Positions 17,881 to 24,936 of a stretch of DNA of 64,000 nt are shown here, piece after piece. Under the pieces are notes generated by a model. The model was not told where the DNA came from. It searched no databases and saw only the letters and a list, made by a program, of their open reading frames with translations. The translations under genes and the position numbers were made by a program. Positions within the stretch are counted from its first letter, which is position 1, and every line of letters starts with the position of its first letter. The stretch spans positions 19,671 through 83,670 of the forward strand of contig ONIN01000007.1 in assembly GCA_900317905.1 (NCBI GenBank). Reading direction: 5' to 3'. The DNA comes from an uncultured Eubacteriales bacterium. GTDB taxonomy: Bacteria; Bacillota; Clostridia; Oscillospirales; Oscillospiraceae.

Positions 17881-19124
17881 AATGCCCAAATGACGGCATT
17901 TGCAAAATAGTCTCCCTGGTGTACATCGGGGAAGCCTGCGCCGTCGGCCTGCACAGGAGGCTCGTCAAAGAACCGGTAAAGGAAGGTGACAGTCTGGCCC
18001 CGGCTGACGGTGTCCTCCGGGCTGAATTTGCCTTCTCCGGTGCCCTGGGTAATGCCCTCTTCCACCGCCCAGAGGACGGCGTCGTAGTAATAGGTCCCCT
18101 TCTTCACGTCGGTGAAGGGATTGTCCGCTTTCTTCGGCGCCGGGGAACCGGCTGCCCGCCAGAGGAAGGTCACCATCTGGGCCCGGCTGCAGATGCGCTC
18201 CGGGGAAAAGTGGCTCTCATCCGTGCCGTTGGTGATGCCCTGCTCCACGGCCCAGTCCACGGGCGCATAGTAGTAGGCGTCCTCGTCCTGCACATCCACA
18301 AAAGCGGGGCCCACGTCCACGGAATACTGCTCATACTGATATTCATATTTCTCCGTGCTGCCGTCGGCATAGGTGGTGGTCTCCGTGCTCTGGTTGCCGT
18401 TTGCGTCATAGGTAAATTCCGAGACGTACACATCCGCCCCGCCGCTCTGCATCTGCACCTTCACCAGATTTCCGGCGGCGTCATAGGTCATGCGCACCCA
18501 TTCGCCGGGAAGGTCGGTGCCGTTGGCATCGGTGTAGATTACAGCGGTGTTTCGTCCGGAGGCGTCGTACTCCATGCGGGAATACTCCGTCTCGGAAAGC
18601 TGTCCGTCTTCATAGAAGCGCTGCTCCTGACGCACCACATTGCCATCCTCGTCACAGGTGAGAAATCGCTCCTGCTGCACCACGCCGTTTTCCAGCGTCC
18701 GTGTATAGGACAGGTAGCCGTATGCGTCCCATTTGTATTCCTGCACGGTGACGTCACCAGTGGCGGTGTTTTTCTGGGTCTGGCGTCCGCCGTTGTCCAT
18801 CGCTTCATAGGTGTACTCGATGACGTACCCCTCGCCGTGGTTCTCCACCTCCCGGATGCATCTGCCGGATTCGTCATAGACGCTGGTGATGCTGGAGACG
18901 ATGCTGAAGCTGCCGGGGATCTCGTCCGGCTCAAAGGTATCCTCCGTGATCTGGTTGTGAACATCGTTGTAGCGGATGCGGATCTGCCGGATCAGTTCCC
19001 CGTCCTCATACTGAAAGATCTGCGTCGTCCGGTATCCGGTCTCCCGATAGGCCAAAGCGCCCAGCGGAAGCAGAGACAACGCCAGCAGCAGTGCCAGCAC
19101 CAGACTGAAGATTCTCTTTTTCAT
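17778..19124 (-). CDS. SLH-domain surface protein with YD-like repeats
   Basis: A signal peptide (about residues 1-27, ending LGALA) is followed by roughly 240 residues of tyrosine-rich short repeats such as MTYDAAGNLVKVQ and FTYDANGNQSTET, like RHS/YD repeats. Three S-layer homology domains close the protein, each with an ITNGT- or ITQGT-type core and an RAQ/RGQ-VTFLYR/LWR ending. It should be secreted and bound to the cell wall. The start is the ATG at 19124, 8 nt after AAGGAG. It is a tandem paralogue of the next gene, and the two share nearly identical C-termini. Confidence 0.82.
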   Translation of the reverse strand: MKKRIFSLVLALLLALSLLPLGALAYRETGYRTTQIFQYEDGELIRQIRIRYNDVHNQITEDTFEPDEIPGSFSIVSSITSVYDESGRCIREVENHGEGYVIEYTYEAMDNGGRQTQKNTATGDVTVQEYKWDAYGYLSYTRTLENGVVQQERFLTCDEDGNVVRQEQRFYEDGQLSETEYSRMEYDASGRNTAVIYTDANGTDLPGEWVRMTYDAAGNLVKVQMQSGGADVYVSEFTYDANGNQSTETTTYADGSTEKYEYQYEQYSVDVGPAFVDVQDEDAYYYAPVDWAVEQGITNGTDESHFSPERICSRAQMVTFLWRAAGSPAPKKADNPFTDVKKGTYYYDAVLWAVEEGITQGTGEGKFSPEDTVSRGQTVTFLYRFFDEPPVQADGAGFPDVHQGDYFANAVIWALDNEITNGTGDNRFQPNTPCTRAQIVTFLYRAMA

Positions 19125-19257
19125 CTTCTTCACTCCTTTTTCTAATTCTTAAAAATGGTGCGGTATATTCAGTATACACCGTACCATTCCGATTTGCAAT
19201 TGTAAAATCGAACCAAATACACTTACCGCAACACAAGTTACTCCAGAGCAATCGTGC

Positions 19258-19378
19258 AGATTTCCCGGTTGTCAAGTCACGCCATGGCGCGATAGAGGAA
19301 GGTAACGATCTGGGCGCGGGTGCAGGGGTCGTTGGGCTGGAAGCGGTTATGGCCCACGCCGTTGGTGATCTCATTCTC
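19258..19378. repeat. Tandem-duplicated 3' segment of an SLH gene, copy B
   Basis: Partner of 17760-17880. The copied -35 (TTGACA, 19275-19270, minus strand) has no -10 behind it here, so this end is the derived copy or a broken one. Confidence 0.6.
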
Positions 19379-20395
19379 CAGAGCCCAGGCCACGGGGATG
19401 GCGTAGTAGGCCTTGGCGCTCACGTCATCGAAGCCGGAACCGCGTTCCGAAACCTCCGGCTCCTCACAGAACCGATAGAGGAAGGTGACGGTCTGGCCCC
19501 GGGTCACGGTGGCGTTGGGAGAGAATTTGCCCGCTCCGGTGCCCTGGGTGACGCCCTCTTCCACCGCCCAGAGGACGGCGTCATAGAAATAGGCACCCTC
19601 TTTCACATCGGAGAAGGGATTGGCCGCTTTCTTCGGCGCCGGGGAACCGACTGCCCGCCAGAGGAAGGTCACCATCTGGGCCCGGGTGCAGTCGAGATTG
19701 GGGCCGAAATGATCGCCGTCGATACCGGTGGTAACTTCGTTCATCAGAGCCCATTTGACCGCTTCATAGTAGTACAGATCGGGATTTCCCACATCCGGAA
19801 ACACAACCGGCCCCGGAGGCTCGGGGATCTGCTCATCTTCTGTGATGGGCTCCCGATAAATGTAAACGTCCCGGATGGCGTTGCCCTCCGAATCCGTGTA
19901 CCGGCTTTCCAGCAGCTTGCCGTCCTCGTCAGAGATGTTTTCCACATTTTCGCCGTAAGGGAAGTCAAATTCCCGATCAAGGAATTCCCGGTAGGTGCCG
20001 ATCACTTCTTTGGTGTAGGGGTCGATCAGATTCCCGTCCTCGTCGTAGTAGAAAGCCATAGAATTGGCTTCGGCAAAGAGGTCATCATCCACCCGGACAT
20101 TCGTCCACCGATAGGCGATTCGATCGTTTTCATCATAGCTGTAACTGATAATGCCGGTCAGCTGTTCATTCACATAGTGCTCCACCTGATCGACAAATGC
20201 AGTCACGCCCAGCAGCTCCTTGGCTTTATCGACCTGCAGTTCCCGCTGGTACTGCAGGTCAACTTCCCAGGTGCCGCAGACGAAGCCGTCCCAGGTGTAT
20301 TCCACTTCCTCTTCCTCCACGGCCATCGCCCCCGCCGGAAGCAGGGACAGCGCCAGCAGCAGCGCCAGAACCAACGTCAGGATCCGTTTTTTCAT
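19277..20395 (-). CDS. SLH-domain surface protein
   Basis: The signal peptide ends GAMA. The N-terminal region of about 175 residues is unlike any family I know, although short stretches (YSYDENDRIAYRW, FYYDEDGNLIDP) resemble YD repeats. After a Pro-rich hinge (EPPGPVVFPDVG) come three SLH domains ending FLYRAMA, which anchor the protein to the wall. It is a paralogue of 17778-19124 with a different N-terminus. The start is the ATG at 20395, 8 nt after AGGAG. It lies 18 nt downstream of murF. Confidence 0.8.
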   Translation of the reverse strand: MKKRILTLVLALLLALSLLPAGAMAVEEEEVEYTWDGFVCGTWEVDLQYQRELQVDKAKELLGVTAFVDQVEHYVNEQLTGIISYSYDENDRIAYRWTNVRVDDDLFAEANSMAFYYDEDGNLIDPYTKEVIGTYREFLDREFDFPYGENVENISDEDGKLLESRYTDSEGNAIRDVYIYREPITEDEQIPEPPGPVVFPDVGNPDLYYYEAVKWALMNEVTTGIDGDHFGPNLDCTRAQMVTFLWRAVGSPAPKKAANPFSDVKEGAYFYDAVLWAVEEGVTQGTGAGKFSPNATVTRGQTVTFLYRFCEEPEVSERGSGFDDVSAKAYYAIPVAWALENEITNGVGHNRFQPNDPCTRAQIVTFLYRAMA

Positions 20396-20412
20396 GTGGG
20401 TCACTCCTATTT

Positions 20413-21774
20413 TCAGATTGCAAGCTGTTCCAGAGCGGCGGTGATCTTTTCAAACTGCATGGAGTGGCTGGCCTTCACCAGCACCCGGTCGCCTTTTTCG
20501 ATCAGAGAAGGCAGCGCTTCCAGAACCTCCGGGAGCGTATCGAAGCTGCGGACATTCTGCAATCCCGCCTCTCTGGCGCCGGCGGCGGTGTGCTTCGAGA
20601 GGCTGCCGCAGGTGATCAGCAGCTCCACGTCGTTTTCCGCGGCGGTCCTGCCTGTCTCGAAATGGAGCTTCGCCTCGTCCTCCCCCAGCTCGCCCATGTC
20701 GCCCAGGATGGCCACCCGGCGCCTGGCCTCGGCGTGGCGCATGCTGCGGAGTCCCGCGGCGGTGGAGTCGGGGTTTGCGTTGTAGCAGTCGCTGACGATG
20801 GTGAAGCCGTTGGCCTCGATCACTCTGGCCCGCTCCCCCGCCGGGGCGTAGGCCGCGATGCCGGTTTGGATCTCTTCATCGGTGAGACCGTACTCCATGC
20901 CCACGGCGGCGCCCTCCAGGGCGGCGTAGATCATGGGCTCTCCATAAGCGGTGATGTGGATGGGGATGCGTCTGTCGCCGGAGACCACGGTGCACTTGGT
21001 GGTGCCGTCGGGCAGATGCTCCACGTCCTCGGCCCGGACGTCGCAGCCCTCGGAAAGACCGAAGGTGATCTTTCTCTGTCTGCAGGTCATGGCTCTGAGC
21101 AGATCGTCGTCGCCGTTGACGAACACCGGAGCGCCGTCAGCCATCACGTTCAGAACCGAGGTTTTCTCCTGGAACACGCCCTTGCGGTCACCGAAGAACT
21201 CCAGATGGGCCCTTCCGATGATGGTGATGAGCATGGCGTCGGGCTTTGCCATCTCCGCCAGGGGCGCCATGTCGCCGAAGTGGCTGACGCCCAGCTCGAT
21301 CACCGCGAAGTCGTGCTCGGGATCGATCCTGGAAAGCGTCATGGGGACGCCCAGCTGGTTGTTGAAATTCCCCGGGGTTTTCAAAACCGAAAACCGCCTG
21401 CCCAGAACCGAAGCAACCATCTCCTTGGCGGTGGTCTTGCCCACGCTGCCGGTGACGCCCAGGACCGGGATCTTCAGCTTGCTGCGGTAGTCCGCGGCCA
21501 GCTTCTCCAGCGCCTGCTGCACATTCGGCACCACGATGACGGGGCCGGTCTCCCCTTCCGGGACGAATCGCGCAAGCGCACAGCTGGCCCCTGCCTCCAG
21601 GGCGGCGTGGATGTACCGGTGCCCGTCGGAATTCTCTCCCGGCAGCGCCGCGAAGAGGGCGCCGGGGGTCACCTCCCGGTTGTCCCGGACGATGCCGGTG
21701 ATCTCTCTGCTGCCGTCGCCGTGGAGCGTTCCGCCCAGCAGCTCGGCAGCCTCTTGCACTGTATATCCTCTCAT
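20413..21774 (-). CDS. murF: UDP-N-acetylmuramoyl-tripeptide--D-alanyl-D-alanine ligase
   Basis: The Mur ligase adds D-Ala-D-Ala to the UDP-MurNAc-tripeptide. The ATP loop is GVTGSVGKTTAKEM, followed by KTPGNFNNQLGVP. Asn-rich VSDCYNANPDSTAAGLRSM is the MurF C-terminal signature, and RVAILGDMGELG is in the Rossmann domain. Length is 453 residues. The start is the ATG at 21774, 2 nt after ddl stops, so translation is coupled to the enzyme that supplies its substrate. Confidence 0.95.
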   Translation of the reverse strand: MRGYTVQEAAELLGGTLHGDGSREITGIVRDNREVTPGALFAALPGENSDGHRYIHAALEAGASCALARFVPEGETGPVIVVPNVQQALEKLAADYRSKLKIPVLGVTGSVGKTTAKEMVASVLGRRFSVLKTPGNFNNQLGVPMTLSRIDPEHDFAVIELGVSHFGDMAPLAEMAKPDAMLITIIGRAHLEFFGDRKGVFQEKTSVLNVMADGAPVFVNGDDDLLRAMTCRQRKITFGLSEGCDVRAEDVEHLPDGTTKCTVVSGDRRIPIHITAYGEPMIYAALEGAAVGMEYGLTDEEIQTGIAAYAPAGERARVIEANGFTIVSDCYNANPDSTAAGLRSMRHAEARRRVAILGDMGELGEDEAKLHFETGRTAAENDVELLITCGSLSKHTAAGAREAGLQNVRSFDTLPEVLEALPSLIEKGDRVLVKASHSMQFEKITAALEQLAI

Positions 21775-21776
21775 AC

Positions 21777-22823
21777 TCAAACCTCGTCAACCATAGACAG
21801 CGCGATGATGTGCTCGCACAGCTCGCCGTAGCTGATACCCACCGCGGCGGCCTCCTGAGGCACCAGACTGGTGGGAGTCATGCCGGGAAGGGTGTTGATC
21901 TCCAGGAACCAGAGCTCGCCCGCCTCATCCAGAATGAAGTCGGCTCTGGAGTAGGCCTTCAGGCCCAGGGCGTTGAACACCGTGACGGCCCGCTCGCCCA
22001 GCAGCTTTTCCGTCTCCGCCGGGATGGGCGCCGGGGTGATCTCCTTCGCCGCGCCGGGCTGGTACTTGTTCTCGTAATCATAGAAGCCCTGCAGGGGAAT
22101 GATCTCGATGCTGGGCAGGGGCTTGCCATTCAGGATGGCAATCTGGATCTCGCGGCCCCGGATGTACTGCTCCGCCACCACGCGGTCGCCCTCCTTGGCG
22201 GCGTCCAGCAGGGCGTCTCTCAGCTCCTGCTCGGTGCTCGCGATGGCGACGCCGATGCTGCTGCCGGAGTCCACGGGCTTCACCACGCAGGGCAGCTGGA
22301 CTCTATTGCAAATGGCGTCCAGATCCATGCACTTGCTGTCGATGATCTCCCAGGCCGGGGTCTTGACCCCCAGGGGTGCCACCAGACGCTTGGTCATGTC
22401 CTTATCCATGGCAACTGCGCTGCCCAGATAGCCGCTGCCGGTGTAGGGGATGCCCAAAAGATCAAAAGTGGCCTGGACGCGGCCGTCCTCGCCGGTGCGG
22501 CCATGGAGGGCCAGGAACACCACGTCTGCCATGGAGCAGACCTCCAGCACGCCCTTGCCGAACTGGCTCTTGGACTGCCACTTTCTCGAGGCTTTCACGG
22601 CCTTCAGATCCGGCGCGACCTCGCTGATCTTATCGCTGCCGAGGGCCGGCGGCTTGTCGAAGATCTGCTCCAGATCTCCTTCGTAATCCTCCAGACCCAG
22701 GAACATATCCACCAGCACTGCCTGATGGCCGCGTTCGGTGAGGGCGGCGGCGATTTTGGTGCCGCTGGAAATGGACACGTTCCGCTCCGGGCTCAGGCCG
22801 CCGCACAGTACTACAATCTTCAT
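21777..22823 (-). CDS. ddl: D-alanine--D-alanine ligase
   Basis: The ATP-grasp enzyme joins two D-alanines. It begins MKIVVLCGGLSPERNVSISSG. GRTGEDGRVQATFDLLGIPYTGS, LPCVVKPVDSGSSIGV and LWFLEINTLPGMTPTSLVPQ give the usual ATP, Mg and substrate contacts. Length is about 348 residues. The start is the ATG at 22823 after GGAAGGAG. Together with alr and murF in this window it covers the D-Ala branch of wall synthesis. Confidence 0.95.
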   Translation of the reverse strand: MKIVVLCGGLSPERNVSISSGTKIAAALTERGHQAVLVDMFLGLEDYEGDLEQIFDKPPALGSDKISEVAPDLKAVKASRKWQSKSQFGKGVLEVCSMADVVFLALHGRTGEDGRVQATFDLLGIPYTGSGYLGSAVAMDKDMTKRLVAPLGVKTPAWEIIDSKCMDLDAICNRVQLPCVVKPVDSGSSIGVAIASTEQELRDALLDAAKEGDRVVAEQYIRGREIQIAILNGKPLPSIEIIPLQGFYDYENKYQPGAAKEITPAPIPAETEKLLGERAVTVFNALGLKAYSRADFILDEAGELWFLEINTLPGMTPTSLVPQEAAAVGISYGELCEHIIALSMVDEV

Positions 22824-22863
22824 TCTCAGGTTCTCCTTCCTGCAATTCGCAATCAAACAAGGT

Positions 22864-22892
22864 ATTATACCATATCAATATGCGTTCGGCAA
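22864..22892 (-). promoter_or_regulatory. Promoter of ddl-murF
   Basis: TTGCCG (22892-22887) and TATAAT (22869-22864) are separated by 17 bp. Confidence 0.7.
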
Positions 22893-22893
22893 G

Positions 22894-22922
22894 TTGACAT
22901 TCTGCCTTTTCTCCGATATAAT
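22894..22922 (+). promoter_or_regulatory. Promoter of the KapD-like exonuclease gene
   Basis: TTGACA (22894-22899) and TATAAT (22917-22922), a 17-bp spacer: a full consensus promoter. Its -35 is 1 bp from the -35 of the divergent ddl promoter. Confidence 0.8.
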
Positions 22923-22968
22923 GTTGTAGTTTTCTTGATATTGCCATTCTGAAGGGAATGTTTTTTCT

Positions 22969-23943
22969 ATGCACTATGTGGTTATGGATCTGGAATGGAA
23001 CCAGGCCATGAGCTCCAACTCCTCGGTGTTCAACCATCTGCCCATCCGGCTCCGGGGTGAGATCATCGAGATCGGCGCGGTGAAGCTGGACGAGAATCTC
23101 CGCCCCGCCGAGGAATTTCAGATCGACGTGAAGCCCGTCTATTTTAAGCGCATGCACTTCAAGGTGAAGAAGCTCACCGGCTTCGACAAAGAGCGGCTCA
23201 GCCACGGGGTGCTGTTCCCCGAGGCGCTGCAGCAGTTCCGGGAGTGGTGCGGCGACGGCGTCACCTTCCTCACCTGGGGCAGCGACGACCAGGGCATCCT
23301 GGAGCAGAACATCATCATCCACGATCTGGACTGGGACTGGATCGACAGTTGGGTGAATCTCCAGGGGATCTACAATCTCCAGACCGAGAGCGACCGGAGC
23401 CAGAAATCTCTCGCCACCGCCATGGAGCACTTCGGCATCGAGCAGACCAGAGTGGCCCACGACGCTCTGGGCGACGCCTACAACACCGCCCTCGTCTGCA
23501 CCCATCTGGATCTGGAGCAGGGCATCCGGGACTATGAGGCCGGCAAGACCGCCAAGGCGCCGAAGGCCACCTACAACGCCGACGGCCCCGTGCCCATCGA
23601 GCATGTGGCCTCCGAGAGCTATCCCACCAAGGCCGAGGCCTTCGCGGACGAAAGCTTCACCAGACCCTGCTGCCCTCTCTGCGGCGAGAAGCTCAACTAC
23701 TCCAAGTGGGTCAACCAGGGCGACCAGCGCTACATGACCATGGGCACCTGCCCGGAGCACGACAAGCTGCTGGTGAGACTGAAGTTCCACAAGTCCGACA
23801 CCGGGTTCTGGACCATCACCCGGATGACCTATCAGGCCACCGAGAGCATGCAGACCTATTACAAAGCCAAGGCCGCCCACAACCGCAAGCACCGCCGCGG
23901 CGGCAATCGCAGAAAGAATCTGAAAACCCAGCCAACCGCATAG
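22969..23943 (+). CDS. DEDDh 3'-5' exonuclease (KapD/DnaQ-like) with C-terminal Cys cluster
   Basis: The first 190 residues form an RNase T/DnaQ-type exonuclease: MDLEWNQ supplies the first Asp and Glu, TWGSDDQGIL the second Asp, and VAHDALGDAYNTA the general-base His and last Asp. Bacillus KapD belongs to this group. The C-terminal 110 residues carry CCPLCGE and a later CPEHDK, which could bind zinc, and a very basic tail (HNRKHRRGGNRRKNLK) suited to nucleic acid contact. The substrate is unknown. GAAGGGA precedes the ATG. Confidence 0.85.
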   Translation: MHYVVMDLEWNQAMSSNSSVFNHLPIRLRGEIIEIGAVKLDENLRPAEEFQIDVKPVYFKRMHFKVKKLTGFDKERLSHGVLFPEALQQFREWCGDGVTFLTWGSDDQGILEQNIIIHDLDWDWIDSWVNLQGIYNLQTESDRSQKSLATAMEHFGIEQTRVAHDALGDAYNTALVCTHLDLEQGIRDYEAGKTAKAPKATYNADGPVPIEHVASESYPTKAEAFADESFTRPCCPLCGEKLNYSKWVNQGDQRYMTMGTCPEHDKLLVRLKFHKSDTGFWTITRMTYQATESMQTYYKAKAAHNRKHRRGGNRRKNLKTQPTA

Positions 23944-23947
23944 AATC

Positions 23948-23978
23948 AGGACGCATCCAATGGGGTGCGTCCTTTTTT
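23948..23978 (+). terminator. Terminator of the exonuclease gene
   Basis: AGGACGCATCC and GGGTGCGTCCT form an 11-bp stem with one G-T pair, followed by TTTTT. It abuts the end of the convergent kinase gene. Confidence 0.8.
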
Positions 23979-24876
23979 ATAGAATTTCCATGATCTTTTC
24001 CGCAGTCAGTTCCGGGCTGTTGGTGCCCGCGTATTCCACGGTGATCTGTCCGGCCTTCAACGCGGCTCGGGTGCTCTGTTCCAGACTGAGACCGCGAAGA
24101 TGGGCCCAGATCAGCGCCGCCATGACCGCGTCGCCGCCGCCGGTGGTGTTCACCAGATTGGTGGGATAGCAGGGCAGCAGAGCGCGTCTGTCCCCCTCCC
24201 CCGCCAGGATCCCCTGGGGACCGAGGCTGAGATAGACTCTTTGAACGCCCAGCTCCAGCAGCTTTTGGAGTACCGCCTCCGGCTCCGTCTCGCCGGTGAG
24301 ATGCTGGCCCTCGGTGAGATTCGGCTTGAAGGTGTGGAGCCTCGATAAGATCGACCGCAGTCGCTCCGCCTTGGCCACCGACACCGGGTCGGCAAAGATC
24401 GGTGCAGAACAGTTTTCCGCGATCCATTGCAGCGCCTCCGGCATCAAATTCCCGTCCACGGCAATGGCCGCGGCGCCTGCAAGCAGCTCCCGCCGCGCCT
24501 CCAGCCACTGGGGTGTGATGTTTCGGATCAGCTCCATGTCGCTGACGGCGAGGCGCATCTCTCCCCGGTCGTCGGTGATGTAGAGATAGGTGGAGGTGTG
24601 GCCGCCGGGGATGGTCTCGGAGCCGGAGAGATCCATGCCCAGATCCGCGCAGCCTTTTCGCAGGAAGGCACCGTTGGGATCGTCCCCGAAGACCGTGAGA
24701 AAGGACACCTCCTCCCCCAAAAGCCGCAGATCGTGGGCGATGTTCCGGCCCACGCCGCCCTGGGTGCTGCGAACGGTGCCGGGGTTGGAGTCCTGGAGGA
24801 TCAGCTTCTGTCCAGGCCTGCCGCAGATGTCCAGATTCACCGCGCCGACGACGGCGACATAAGGTGTTTTTCGCAT
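23977..24876 (-). CDS. PfkB family carbohydrate kinase, pseudouridine kinase-like
   Basis: Ribokinase-fold kinase. VVGAVNLDICGRPG, the GGVGRNIAHDLRLLG motif and VSFLTVFGDDPNG resemble pseudouridine kinases (PsuK). The C-terminal signature reads NTTGGGDAVMAAL where the family normally has TTGAGDAF; the catalytic Asp is kept. The partner glycosidase gene psuG is not adjacent, so the substrate stays open. The start is the ATG at 24876, 6 nt from AGAGGA; an ATG at 24882 touches that site. Confidence 0.82.
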   Translation of the reverse strand: MRKTPYVAVVGAVNLDICGRPGQKLILQDSNPGTVRSTQGGVGRNIAHDLRLLGEEVSFLTVFGDDPNGAFLRKGCADLGMDLSGSETIPGGHTSTYLYITDDRGEMRLAVSDMELIRNITPQWLEARRELLAGAAAIAVDGNLMPEALQWIAENCSAPIFADPVSVAKAERLRSILSRLHTFKPNLTEGQHLTGETEPEAVLQKLLELGVQRVYLSLGPQGILAGEGDRRALLPCYPTNLVNTTGGGDAVMAALIWAHLRGLSLEQSTRAALKAGQITVEYAGTNSPELTAEKIMEIL

Positions 24877-24891
24877 ATGCATTCCTCTAAA

Positions 24892-24920
24892 GAGCGCAGT
24901 ACCGTGACAGTACTGCGCTC
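24892..24920 (-). terminator. Terminator of glgP
   Basis: GAGCGCAGTAC and GTACTGCGCTC form an 11-bp stem between glgP and the kinase gene. The T-run is short. Confidence 0.6.
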
Positions 24921-24936
24921 GTTTCTTATGGGTTTC

